Shown here: positions 1 to 9,165 of the stretch, one piece after another
Numbering within the stretch: the stretch's first letter is position 1
Layout of the letters: each line of letters begins with the position of its first letter
Assembly (NCBI GenBank): GCA_012656075.1
Contig: JAAKBF010000120.1
Span: forward strand, 62,001-126,000
From: Phytophthora hibernalis
Taxonomy: Eukaryota > Oomycota > Peronosporomycetes > Peronosporales > Peronosporaceae
Length of the DNA stretch: 64,000 nucleotides
Direction of reading: 5' to 3'
Position numbers and translations under genes: made by a program
The notes under the pieces: model-generated
Databases searched by the model: none
What the model was told of the DNA's origin: nothing
What the model saw: the letters and a program-made list of their open reading frames with translations, nothing else

Positions 1-192
1 ATTCAACGGAGTCGGCCAACCAGCGGTGCGTGATTCTAAATTACTTCTCGCAGAAGTAGGTGGCAAACCCCTGGATGAGTCCAAGTCAGTGCCACTTCTG
101 GATATTACAAGCTTTGAGGTGTCCCAGGTAACAATCTCCCACATTCTCGACTACATTTATTACCGGGATGGCCACCACCTCCCGGTGTTATT

Positions 193-633
193 TTGGGCGA
201 TACCATTTTTGACTTACCAGACGACAACTCTGACGGCGAAGCTCGTGTCCAACAGACCATACCCGATCCGCCCTCGGAAAACGAAGTGGTTCTCGGAGAT
301 GGCCTTAGCGACTCGGAGGATGATAACGAACCCCAGGAGTTGGAAACACCATTTCGGCCATCAACCGAACCTGAACAAAAGCGCAGACGTATAGTTCGTG
401 GTATTACTGCTGAACACGACAATGCCGCTGCCGAGCTCTTACACGACCTCAAGAGTCGACGTGCGGGAGACTTGCAACTACAAGAGGATATCGATCATTT
501 AATTTCGCTACGACGAGCAGGATTGGCAGTCGACGCTTCTGCCCAAGTGCTTCAAGACAAGCTTCTGAAATTAGAGACAAGAACGAATTCACCCAACCGG
601 GACGCAGACAGCGATATACCAAACGTTGGTTAA
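193..633 (+). CDS. Acidic open frame without ATG, unknown function
   Basis: An open frame of about 146 codons that has no ATG; it opens at TTG and the frame is closed by a TGA near position 31. The product would be acidic (Asp/Glu clusters) in its first half, with a short basic patch (KRRR) and a helical second half. I recognise no domain. It lies directly upstream of the gag-like frame at 626, so it may be the 5' part of the same retroelement or an exon whose start is outside the window. Treat as a possible gene fragment. Confidence 0.25.
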   Translation: MGDTIFDLPDDNSDGEARVQQTIPDPPSENEVVLGDGLSDSEDDNEPQELETPFRPSTEPEQKRRRIVRGITAEHDNAAAELLHDLKSRRAGDLQLQEDIDHLISLRRAGLAVDASAQVLQDKLLKLETRTNSPNRDADSDIPNVG

Positions 634-1282
634 CGGTAAGTACGTGTCCATGACGGCACATCGTTTTGTGGAGTTTGGTCAGATTCATTGGAGGAAGTTC
701 GGCTTCTTCCCACACCCTGCTGTTCTGCGCGGACTGTTTGGATGGGACTTCGGAACGAGAGGTCTCTCTATCATGCATTTCGTTTGGATCACTGAGCAAG
801 AGAAGCGTGTTGCAGTTACTAAGAATGACATGAGCAATTTTTCGAGGAACAACGCACTTCCAAGACCTGGTACAGCTACCGAATTTTCTGTCTTAGTTGG
901 GGCCGTCGAGGTTCTCTACAATGTGTGCCGTCAGTTATATCAACCCGTTTTTCAGGATGTGCTTCAAGCCGCTGTCATATTTCTCGCAGAGTTGCGCGTA
1001 AGCGACTCTCGAACATCGGAGGCGGCCCTCACAGAAATTACGGCATGGATTGACGATCGCCTTGACCTGTTCCGAGTTTACGTATCTGACAAGGATTGGT
1101 ATCAAGCTGCAGCAGTCAAGTCGCACTTCAGCGTATCGCACGAATCATTTGTGCGCGTCAATCAACTTATCATGAAGCACGAATTTCAAGCTGTACGGAA
1201 CCATGAAGCGGAAAGAGCGATTCGGAACTTCAACACATATGTTCCGTCTCCATTTTTTATCGTGGACTCTTCCGGAGACTAA
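626..1282 (+). CDS. Gag-like ORF of an oomycete retroelement (tentative)
   Basis: Open frame of about 218 codons; the first ATG is at 647. The predicted protein is mostly alpha-helical. It has a W-I-T-E-Q-E-K-R-V segment followed by a helical region with conserved-looking Trp, Cys and Tyr positions, resembling capsid (gag) regions found next to retroelement polyproteins in oomycete genomes. No zinc knuckle, protease or reverse transcriptase follows. It overlaps, on the other strand, the end of the Helitron-like frame, which suggests stacked insertions. The family assignment is from general resemblance only. Confidence 0.3.
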   Translation: MVNGKYVSMTAHRFVEFGQIHWRKFGFFPHPAVLRGLFGWDFGTRGLSIMHFVWITEQEKRVAVTKNDMSNFSRNNALPRPGTATEFSVLVGAVEVLYNVCRQLYQPVFQDVLQAAVIFLAELRVSDSRTSEAALTEITAWIDDRLDLFRVYVSDKDWYQAAAVKSHFSVSHESFVRVNQLIMKHEFQAVRNHEAERAIRNFNTYVPSPFFIVDSSGD

Positions 1283-1804
1283 TTCGTGCTCCTGAGATAG
1301 CAGGACTCTGGAGGCATCAGACAGTCCTATTCTCCGCTCTACAATAGCCACTTCATCATCCGCAGTGGTCTCATTCCAGTCGTCGGAGTGTCCGCGAACA
1401 TTTTCTTGCTCTCTGTTCATCTCACTCCTAACCGTACCGGAAGCGTCCTCAAGCTGATCCATGTCGATCTGATCAACCAATTCAGGTTCGAACAGCTTGT
1501 TTAATATCTTGCTATTGAGCGCAACAGAGGAGTACAGGCAATTATTTGGCTTGTAGTAGTTAAATACGTCTTGGACGCGTTGGCCACGAATGGCGTGCAT
1601 CTTCCTAACTTTGTTTGTCTGTGCTTCAGTGAAGTCGCCGACCAATGCTACTCGAAAATTGGAACATTCATCAATCGAGCGCGGTAACAAAGCAACCGGT
1701 GGGGCTGGCGTACAGTCTAACGCAATGCAGTGTGAGCGGATACAGCGATGTCGCCCTCCGCGCATCACACGTGTCATGGCAGCAATATTTTCCAGTTGAG
1801 TCAT
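1145..1804 (-). pseudogene. Helitron-like N-terminal fragment (DUF6570-type region)
   Basis: Minus-strand open frame of about 219 codons. Order and spacing match the region just upstream of the Rep/helicase part of Helitron transposases: a basic RGG-R segment, an L-P-R-S-I-D segment, an F-R-V-A-L-V-G strand, then a K-V-R-K ... R-V-Q-D-V-F-N-Y-Y-K-P-N-N-C-L-Y segment corresponding to the Helitron 'V-R-R-x-x-V ... L-x-x-N-N-P-L-Y' signature. An acidic linker follows. Neither the Rep HUH domain nor the SF1 helicase is present, so this is a 5' fragment of a rolling-circle element. Helitron ends were not located. Confidence 0.55.
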
Positions 1805-2470
1805 ATAGCGCTCGGGTAGTGTTAGACCTAGCGAATGATCATCCGGACGACATCCAACGAAAACGACATTTGAAATTGAAAATTTCGGAAGGCAACTGCG
1901 TTGAATAGACTCATTGCAGCTATTGCATACGCTAAATCATGCTGTCAAATGACCAGTTATATTCGTGTATTGGTGAAAGCTTCGCGGCGATACCATCGTT
2001 CCTCTCAAATACGTTACGAAGGCTGGCGCGGAGTATTCATCTCTCAGTTTTCGAGGAAGCGTCGGATCCACATCTCCAAAGGTGCGCCGCGTCTGAGCCA
2101 TTATTGCCAGTCAGCTGCATCCTTACGGTGAGTTTCTCCACGACGAACTAATCGATCACAGGAGACGAAGACACACTCGTCTAGACCTTCTGATCCTGAT
2201 TATTGCTGGATCCTCTTCAAAACATTCGCGTGGTCCTCGCAACTTAGAGAAGCTAACTTCTTTTCACGAGTTGCACTCACGCTGGTTGCACTCCTTCGTT
2301 TCATCCCCCGCCGCTGATACAGCCGATTTCGATCTCGATTGGAATAAAAATTAGACTTTTCATAATGTTCAGCATCGCCAGTAACTCTACGCGTTTGCTC
2401 TAGTTCTTCGAATATATGTTTTCACCTTACGACAACCAACGCAAATGAAGCAACCACACGCACGTTTGGT
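1805..2470. other. Spacer without a recognisable gene
   Basis: About 0.65 kb with only short frames. In the minus direction the Helitron-like reading may continue weakly for some tens of codons before stops accumulate. I see no repeat, TIR or RNA gene. Confidence 0.4.
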
Positions 2471-2559
2471 TCACATCCCTCTTGGTTTGCATCACACTTG
2501 CGTACATCCTCAGTCCCACAAATTGGTGCAGTATTTACTCCACCATCTTGACCGCCACC

Positions 2560-3010
2560 CCAATGGTGCATAATGTCAACGCCAAGTCGTACAGCGTTCA
2601 CATCATCGTCGTGAGACCCAACGCCACATCCACGAACTCGAACAGCTTTCATTCCATCATCGTGAGCCTCACCTCCACCCCCACGAACTCGAACAGCGTT
2701 AATTCCATCGTTGTCATCCCCAACCTCAACTCCATCCCCACGGACTAGCGCAACATTACCTCCGCCATCGTGAACCCCACCGCCACGGACTCGTACAACG
2801 TCACCTACATCGCCGTTAGCTCCACCTCCACGAACTCGTACAGCGTCACTTACATCGCCGTCAGCCCCACCTCCACGAACTCGTACAATGTCACGTTCAC
2901 CGTCTCGAGCCCCACCTCCACCTCCAAGAAGTCTACCTTGAACGCCATCTCCACTTCCTCGCACGCCGTTCCCTCCATCGCCAGAAACTCCGCCATCACG
3001 GATAAAACTA
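2560..3010. repeat. Minisatellite with 45-bp core unit (15-codon periodicity)
   Basis: Degenerate tandem repeat. Between about 2795 and 2930 the period is 45 bp, each unit holding 'CCACCTCCACGAACTCGTAC' or a close variant; toward 2560 the units lengthen and diverge. The period is a multiple of three, so both strands stay open: Thr/Ser/Asn-rich units on plus and V-R-V-R-G-G-G units on minus. The minus frame is continuous with the C-terminal half of the PiggyBac transposase remnant, so the repeat replaces the expected transposase 3' end. Confidence 0.7.
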
Positions 3011-3059
3011 CCACCACGCGACTGATCGACGACTCGCTCAGGACGGCGCCTGTCCACAG

Positions 3060-5106
3060 GTAGTGCACGGGCTTGCGGTCCCACCAGTGCAACCACACCA
3101 TGCTCGGGATGGCGACGGACCTGGAGAACTTGAAGGAGCCGCGGAGTATGGAGATCGGCCGCGTTGCTTGCTTGACCTTGAGCGCAGAGTCGAGGCCAAG
3201 TCGGATGGTCATCACGGTGCCGACAACGTAGACATTCTTTCCTAGGAGCTCGACTCAGAGCAGCACGGACGAGTAGAATCGGTCGACGACGACAACGTGC
3301 CACTAGTGCCGGTTGTGGGCGAGAACGAGCTTGAGATTGCGCACCACTGCGGCAGCACCTGTCTTGTGGTCGAATGCGCTCTTACCTCCATCCTTACGGT
3401 TGCGCTTGCCCGCGTACATCTCGAATCTGGTCAGATACGACATCTGGAGGTCAGATCATGCGACGCAAGTCAAACGTTACGACATAGGAAACTGTGTAAA
3501 TATATATATCCACGAACCGGTGGCAGCATGCGGTTCGCGAGTCGCACGTCATGAACATCTTGGAGCCGTAGCGGTGCGGCTTGTCGGGCATGAACATGCG
3601 GATAGTGTTGCGTCGGGACGTAAAGCGTAAGACACCCTCGTCGAAGCTGAACACCGCCGGCAGCGACCACCCCACCACGACTGGCCGTAGCTTCCACAGC
3701 TTGTCGCGCGTCCGTGGGCCAGCGTTATCGACGAAGTGCAAGTCGCGCAGGATATCGGTGCACCGGTTGCGCGCCATGTACCACCCGAAGTGCCCGCTGG
3801 CACGACGCCGTCCTCCACCATCGACCAGTGAGCCGCGAACTTGCGCTGCTGTAGACAAAGCATGCGTGACACGAGAAGACCTATCACATGCAGAATCTCG
3901 TGCGGCTCGTATCCCTTCTTTGCCATGAGGCGCCTGCGAATCTGCTGCACTGTTTTGCGCCGATCCCTCCGCTGCTTTGCGTACATTGCTTGGGCTCGAC
4001 GGTCGACTTGCTGAACCGCGTACCGATTGGTCTCCGTGGTATTAGTTACCCACAGCGACTTCGGCATGAAAAATAAGAAGGTCAGTAACGGTGAGTTACA
4101 AACCTCCTCCAGCTCGGCCACAGGGTGCATCTCCTCGCCGTGTACGCCGTCGTACGGTACCATGCCCTTCTCGAACGCCGACGATGGCGCTGTCGCTGTC
4201 CACTTCATCGCTCGCAGCGCCGCGTCCCGCTGATTGATCGCGCACTTATCTCGGTCTTCTGCGCCAATCATCAGGGACTCGATGAATGCTTCATCGATCT
4301 CGAGAGCGTCACTGTCAGACAAAACATCGCTATCAAAGTCATCTGGATCACGCTCAGGCTGTTGGTCGTCATCCTCGATGACTTCGCTGTCGCCAGAGCT
4401 AAAGCTGAAGCTGAAGCTCTCGTAGTCGCTAGAGTTCTCATCGTCCGCCACGTAATTGACGTCCACCTTCACGCGTCGACGACGGGTTGCTGGTGCTTCT
4501 CGCTTCTCCTCTTCCTCGCAGTCAGGGCCTGACGGGGAGGACAGTTGGTGTAGGCTGGCTGCTGCATCTCGCCCGTCTCATCAGCCTGCAGTATGGTCTG
4601 CGACAACACAAACGTTTGCGTCACGGCTCCTTGAGAGATCGAATCTATCGGAGCCCTCCTCGGCGTCGCTTGGCGTCACGAAGAATGCGTTTACAGTGCC
4701 CTGGGTCAGCACAATGTCAGTGTCAATCTGGGACGGCCGCACATCGTCATCCGGGGCCTCTGGCTTGTTCTCCTCCTGCTCGTTGTCGTCCTGCCCGCTC
4801 TCGTCCTGTGCGTTCTCGTCCTGCCCGCTCGTCCTGCGCGCTCTCGTCCCGCTCGCTCTCGTCCTGTGCGCTCTCGTCTAATAATAGTCCCGACTTCAGC
4901 GCATGCGCCATGACCGCAGACTCCCCGACAAACACGCGAGCACGATCTGGAGTCGTGTAGATCCACTCGTTCGCCAGGCCGCTCGATCGTTTTGCCTTCC
5001 ATCCCACCGCGCGCAGCTGCCGCCAGAGATGTGGGAAGTCGACGTCTCCGGTGGCGGCGGCGTCTGCAACAGGGTCCGTGCGAGGACTTGATCGCGTGCG
5101 CGCCAT
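3060..5106 (-). pseudogene. PiggyBac-like transposase, copy 1, C-terminus lost
   Basis: DDE_Tnp_1_7 family transposase of a cut-and-paste element targeting TTAA. The N-terminus (ATG at 5106) has the D-F-P-H-L-W-R-Q-L-R-A-V-G-W block also present in copy 2. An acidic Ser/Asp/Glu region follows, then the domain core. The first catalytic Asp is in F-S-F-D-E-G-V, followed by P-D-K-P-H-R-Y-G-S-K; the second is in V-V-V-D-R-F-Y-S-S-V-L-L. A GT-AG intron at 3427-3517 interrupts the gene at the same codon as in copy 2. After W-W-D-R-K-P-V-H-Y the sequence runs into the minisatellite, so the third catalytic Asp and the C-terminal zinc ribbon are missing. There is also a frameshift near 3800 and stops near 4580. 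Confidence 0.85.
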
Positions 5107-5276
5107 CCGGCAAATTTTCAAATGAGGACCACTTATCGTTCCCGGCATTCCCTGACCCTCCTTCAAATCCTTTCGTCTTGCCCCGTTTCTGGATTTTCGT
5201 TTTTGACCTCTCCGATCTTTTTTAAATCACTTGATTAAAGTATGGCTCGAGCCATTCTCTGTTGTGGTGCCGCAAT

Positions 5277-5342
5277 GTCGTAACTTACGACATAACAAAA
5301 AATGCGTGTCGTAAGATACGACGTTGGGAACCAGGGGGTTAA
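5277..5342. repeat. PiggyBac copy 1 terminal inverted repeat with TTAA
   Basis: 5' flank of the copy 1 transposase. It ends with GGGAACCAGGGGGTTAA (TTAA at 5339-5342), the counterpart of the copy 2 end (GGGAACCAAGGGGTTAA). Just inside lies a palindromic subterminal motif, GTCGTAACTTACGACATAA (5277-5295), then a second imperfect copy, GTCGTAAGATACGAC. The opposite end of this element was not found. Confidence 0.85.
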
Positions 5343-5360
5343 AGAATTTCTTAAAACAAT

Positions 5361-5456
5361 GCATTACGTATGTAAGTATTTTCTCCGATCAAGAAATTCT
5401 TTAAGAATAATTCGTAAAGAATTTTTTGATCGGAGAAATACTAACATACATTAATG
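5361..5456. repeat. Foldback hairpin, about 45-bp arms
   Basis: Near-perfect inverted repeat with an 8-nt spacer. The arms run 5361-5405 and 5413-5456, with outer ends GCATTA and TAATGC. It is AT-rich and noncoding, and begins 19 bp beyond the PiggyBac TTAA. It could be a tiny foldback MITE or a hairpin-forming spacer. No target duplication is evident. Confidence 0.7.
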
Positions 5457-5842
5457 CTAAATAATGGCATTATTTATTCTCGGATCTACTCCTTTTAATT
5501 AAATCATTACGAAATATTTACCCTGTACAGGTGCTCCGCAGGACTCAGCGGCTGAACAGCGCAGCAACGTTGCTGGGATAGCACTAGGAAAGTTGCTGGG
5601 ATATATAGTAGTCGGTAGTTTGCTACTGTAGACTGTTGACTGAATTGCGTGTGGCTTGAATCTTTCAAAAGAATTTCTTCTGAGAAGAAGTGGTAGTCCT
5701 GTGAGAAAACTGGAGACTTCGAATCTCATTGTACACACGATTGGTTTCCAGTTTTTACAGATCAAGCAGCGCTCGCACCGTGCGTCGCTGGCTCGACCAA
5801 TCATGTGAGTGAAGGCGATGTTACAGTGTCAATCGCTCGAGT
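5457..5842. other. AT-rich spacer, no gene seen
   Basis: Only short frames with no recognisable domain; no convincing repeat or RNA gene. Confidence 0.4.
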
Positions 5843-6294
5843 CCAGGCATCCCGAAAAATAGATAACTCCAGAAATATAGTTGCATTTGATGTACCAATT
5901 CTTTTATTTAGAGAATTTTCCTTGTTCATAGTCAGTCTGTAATTTTTATGTTAAACCTTAATTCTCGTTAACTTATTTCGATCCTCAAGCGCGTCTGGGC
6001 GATCCCACAAACCTCCAACATGGTGGAGCGCCTCTTTTGCGTGACTCGTGCTGTTTTGCGCCACGTGCGTCATTGCATTTGTCTCCTTGTTGCTGGAGAT
6101 GATTCTCTTTTTGAAGGCGAACAATTGTCTGTGGGTGTGGCGACTGCCGTGCCGTGCATTTAGGTGACGCATTAATTTACTGCTCTAACATTTTAATTGC
6201 AGTTATTTATTTCCTTCCTATTATCCTGACAAACAGATACGTATTTCCTTCCCCTTGTCGCAATAAATATATATCGAATTTTCGGGATGCCTGG
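5843..6294 (+). mobile_element. hAT-derived short element with 16-bp TIRs
   Basis: 452-bp element bounded by perfect 16-bp inverted repeats: CCAGGCATCCCGAAAA at 5843-5858 and its complement at 6279-6294. The plus strand inside encodes the tail of an hAT transposase dimerisation domain: I-P-Q-T-S-N-M-V-E-R-L-F at about 6000-6040, then, after a frame change, L-F-L-K-A-N-N-C-L-W. Both match the hAT signatures 'P-x-T-S-N-x-x-E-R-L-F' and 'F-L-K-A-N-x-x-L-W'. It is therefore an internal-deletion derivative that kept the 3' end of its parent. I could not see the 8-bp target duplication expected for hAT. Confidence 0.7.
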
Positions 6295-6857
6295 CCACGG
6301 CCTCTTTCATACAGTTAACTAACGTTTTTAATAGCCATATCATGAAGCAAAAGGGGACCACGAAACTGGTGGTTGCAATCTTTCTAAGCATTCCTTCAAC
6401 ACTTCTCCGGCTCAACATCTAGCTACAACTTCTTGTCCGCCCTTCGTTCGAGTATCATTCACATCCGTATTTCCTCATTAATACAATTTGTATCTAAAAG
6501 AGTCGTGTATTTCAAGACGAATTCCATACATTTGTTGTACTTGATTTAAAAGGAAAGGACAAAGCTCGACTTCTTCAAAGTGGCTTATGAAGTGCGATCC
6601 GACCTTGCCTAAAACGAGCTGTGTCCGAAATATTACCGTTGTTGGTCTAATGCATAGAGAAAATTTAGCTTTACTCACAGCCGACACTTTTGCAATTGTT
6701 TTTCGGACGCCATGAATCTATAACCGAACAATCAGTGCCCCATATGTACATACAGTACCAGCAAGTCCTCACAACAATGAAAACCCTTGTTAATATAATA
6801 AGGCTTGATCTCTTCTTCCCTATATTTGTCCTTGGTCTGTTGGGGATAAGAGCCGTT

Positions 6858-6956
6858 TGTAGAATTCATTTTGATGAACCCATTCAAAACGGACAGATAT
6901 TATTCCGTTGTAAAATTCATTTTGATTTTGATGGATCCATTCAAAACGGATAGATG
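6858..6956. repeat. Two-unit direct repeat of about 45-50 bp
   Basis: Two neighbouring copies, each running from GTA(G/A)AATTCATTTTGAT to CATTCAAAACGGA(C/T)AGAT. The second unit carries an extra 6-nt TTTGAT-like insertion. An AACGAATACCAATTCGTTT inverted repeat lies just downstream. The function is unknown, and it sits about 100 bp upstream of the kinase-related pseudogene. Confidence 0.7.
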
Positions 6957-7059
6957 ATATCCCGAACGAATACCAATTCGTTTGAATGGGCCACCATGGG
7001 AATGAGATGATCACCTCGTTGTCACTTGAGATTTACCTATCGACCACCCAATATCCTCT

Positions 7060-8065
7060 ATGAGTTCCAACCAACAACGCCATCTCACGTCTTCCTCTGC
7101 TGGTTCGAGCTCGTTCATGGACGCTGAGTTACCGTCGGACGATTCCTTTGTCTTTGACGGCACCAATTCCGATCTGGCTCAGCAACTGTACTATCGCTGG
7201 CGGGCTGGAAAGACGACCGAGCAGCTCCAACTCACGAAGGTTCCGTCCCCAGTTCAGGACCGACTCTACGACCTTCAACTCGACTGGGACAGCTTGGACG
7301 GCATTGCTCAAAGAGCACTCCTCTGGGATTCTGGTTTTGGAGTTTCAGCCTCCAACGCGCCCGTCCAAATCTTCACCGATGGGACCCACTCGATGGCGGA
7401 CCTCGCTATCCCAATCGGCGACTTCGTGGGCGCTGGGTGCACGTGGAAAACTGCACCCAACCGGACGGCACGATCAGCTACAGAAACAAAATATGCGACG
7501 GCGATCAAATGGTGAAGGCGACAAGGTGCTTTATAAAGAACTTTGAGGACGAGACAGACATTCACGCTGCGATGTGGGCTACTGGTGGCTCTTCGGGCAT
7601 GATCCCGCTACCACATGTGTACAAGCATGTTTGGGTGTCGGGAGAAAAGCAGTTCACGGTTCTCGCAATTCACATGAAATCTCTAAACGAAGAACCATTG
7701 TATGAAGACTGTCCAAGTAATGGGGACTATGGGTCTCTCGTAGTTGCGTGTGCGTCGACAGATACTTCATCTGCTATGCCGGGCGAAATGACGAGAGTGG
7801 AAGGAAGTCCGTGGGTGTCTCGCTGGCTTGTGGAGAACTACTCAACGAAAGCGACTTCAGCATCGTCCATGACTGATGACACAAGCCTTATCGCAACAGA
7901 AAAAGTAGTGACGGACTCACTTCGGAAGCTGTCCTTGGGATTATTGCTGCGTGTGTCGTGGCTGCTCTTGGTGTGCTAAGATTCATTATCGGTCGCAGAC
8001 ACCGTTGAAACGCAAGAGCAAGTCAAGGACGGACTGGGTTGTGAAACGACGACATCATCACCGCC
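7060..8065 (+). pseudogene. Receptor-like kinase paralog lacking its kinase domain
   Basis: Starts at ATG 7060. The encoded ectodomain is clearly homologous to the one upstream of the kinase at 9165-10852; both share an A-Q-R-A-L-L-W-D-S-G-F-G block, an M-A-D-L-A-I-P-I block and W-V-S-R-W-L-x-E-N-Y-S-T-K. A 1-nt frame break near 7450 and another near 7925 split the frame. The transmembrane segment (V-L-G-I-I-A-A-C-V-V-A-A-L-G-V-L) and the basic stop-transfer R-R-H-R are followed by a stop and a decayed copy of the juxtamembrane segment (about 8020-8065). Homology then stops before the kinase domain. No signal peptide is visible at this start. It is a truncated paralog, probably left by a deletion. 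Confidence 0.75.
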
Positions 8066-8542
8066 CAGAGCTGTATATTGATTGCAGACGTTCGTGCTGG
8101 AACAATCAATAATTGCAATCTGAACAATCGTGCTAGTAATTTCAATCTATTCTCTTATAGTACACTTTAGTATGGTGTAGTTCTCTGGATTTTGTCTACC
8201 AGGGATTGCAACGAGGTCTGAATCCTTGCATTTCTGATACCTTTCGTAATACGATTTGGATACTTCGGCAAATAAGCGTTAAACCCTCTATATTTGATAA
8301 CCGGATCGATTATAATTTTATTTGTGGCGGTTGACCCATCCGCAGAAGATTAGGTCAAAACACCTCTATGATATGATATCACTTATAATCGTATTTTACC
8401 TCCTGCAGATGATTTATCCAGAGCAACATTTTGGATAATATTTTTCTTCACACTAGAGCACACTACAGTGGTGTGTTAGATAATTCCGCACGTAATATAT
8501 TGAAGCGCAGTAAATATATTGTTTTTGGTTATTGTCCGGCAT
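8066..8542. other. AT-rich spacer after the truncated kinase paralog
   Basis: No gene or RNA recognised. It starts where kinase-family homology ends and finishes at the end of the pogo fragment, so the deletion junction and the 3' flank of that element lie here. Confidence 0.4.
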
Positions 8543-9165
8543 TCATACAGTGTAGGTGTAGGTATAATACAAACGTAGCTGCGTGGCGACGTCCGTGATG
8601 CCAAGCAGCAGACCATGAATTTGTGACTTCAAGTCAGGCATTTGTGGTTCAGGCTGATTAGCGTTTCCGTCATTCCCGTCCGTGACAGAAGTCAGCTCGA
8701 CCGAATCTGGCGTCAACAGCACTGCATTGATCTCTCCTTGCAGCTGCTGTAGGAGCTCGATTGAAGAATCCGCGTCCACGTTTAGAAATGCGCGCACTCG
8801 CTTTCTTACGTTGACTGAGGTACTTTGGTCGCTCATGACCCACACGTGATTAGGGAGAGAACTGGTACCCAACATATCCTCAATTTTTGTTGCAATTTCG
8901 TCGCGATAGCGCGTCATTGTCGCGTTCGGCTCTTGTAGACTTTCTGATCCAATCGGTGGTGCGGGGCTGCCAGCAGCTTCGACGGCGGGACCAAATTTGC
9001 GCGGGCGAAACAATTCTCCAATAAGTCATTGGGTATCTGACCCCAGGCTTGGTCAAGCAAACGTGCAGCATCCAGCAACGTCGGTCTGTAGCCAAAATGA
9101 ACGCCCCCACTGCATCCATTATCACTCTTCTCAGCTGCTTTGAGTGCTGCCTTCACTTCCTGGGG
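8543..9165 (-). pseudogene. Pogo/Tigger-like (DDE_1) transposase C-terminal fragment
   Basis: The minus strand encodes an L-L-D-A-A-R-L-L-D-Q-A-W block followed by I-P-N-D-L-L-E-N-C-F-A-R-A-N-L. This corresponds to the end of DDE_1 transposases, where an 'aromatic-A-x-x-x-W' helix precedes a 'T-I-x-N-C-F/W-x-x-A-G' segment. A frameshift follows, then a hydrophilic tail of about 150 codons without a known domain. The catalytic core is missing. Its truncated edge abuts the first recognisable ectodomain codons of the downstream kinase gene, so insertion or deletion here removed that gene's signal peptide and N-terminus. Confidence 0.6.

Noticed and set aside
41..70. Possible PiggyBac zinc-ribbon scrap (minus strand, Y-F-C-E-like) at the window start
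   Set aside because: Only about 8 codons before a stop; too short to support.
2422..3303. A separate V-R-V-R-G-G-G repeat gene on minus (293 codons)
   Set aside because: Its upstream third is the transposase read in a shifted frame and the rest is minisatellite; no independent start or promoter.
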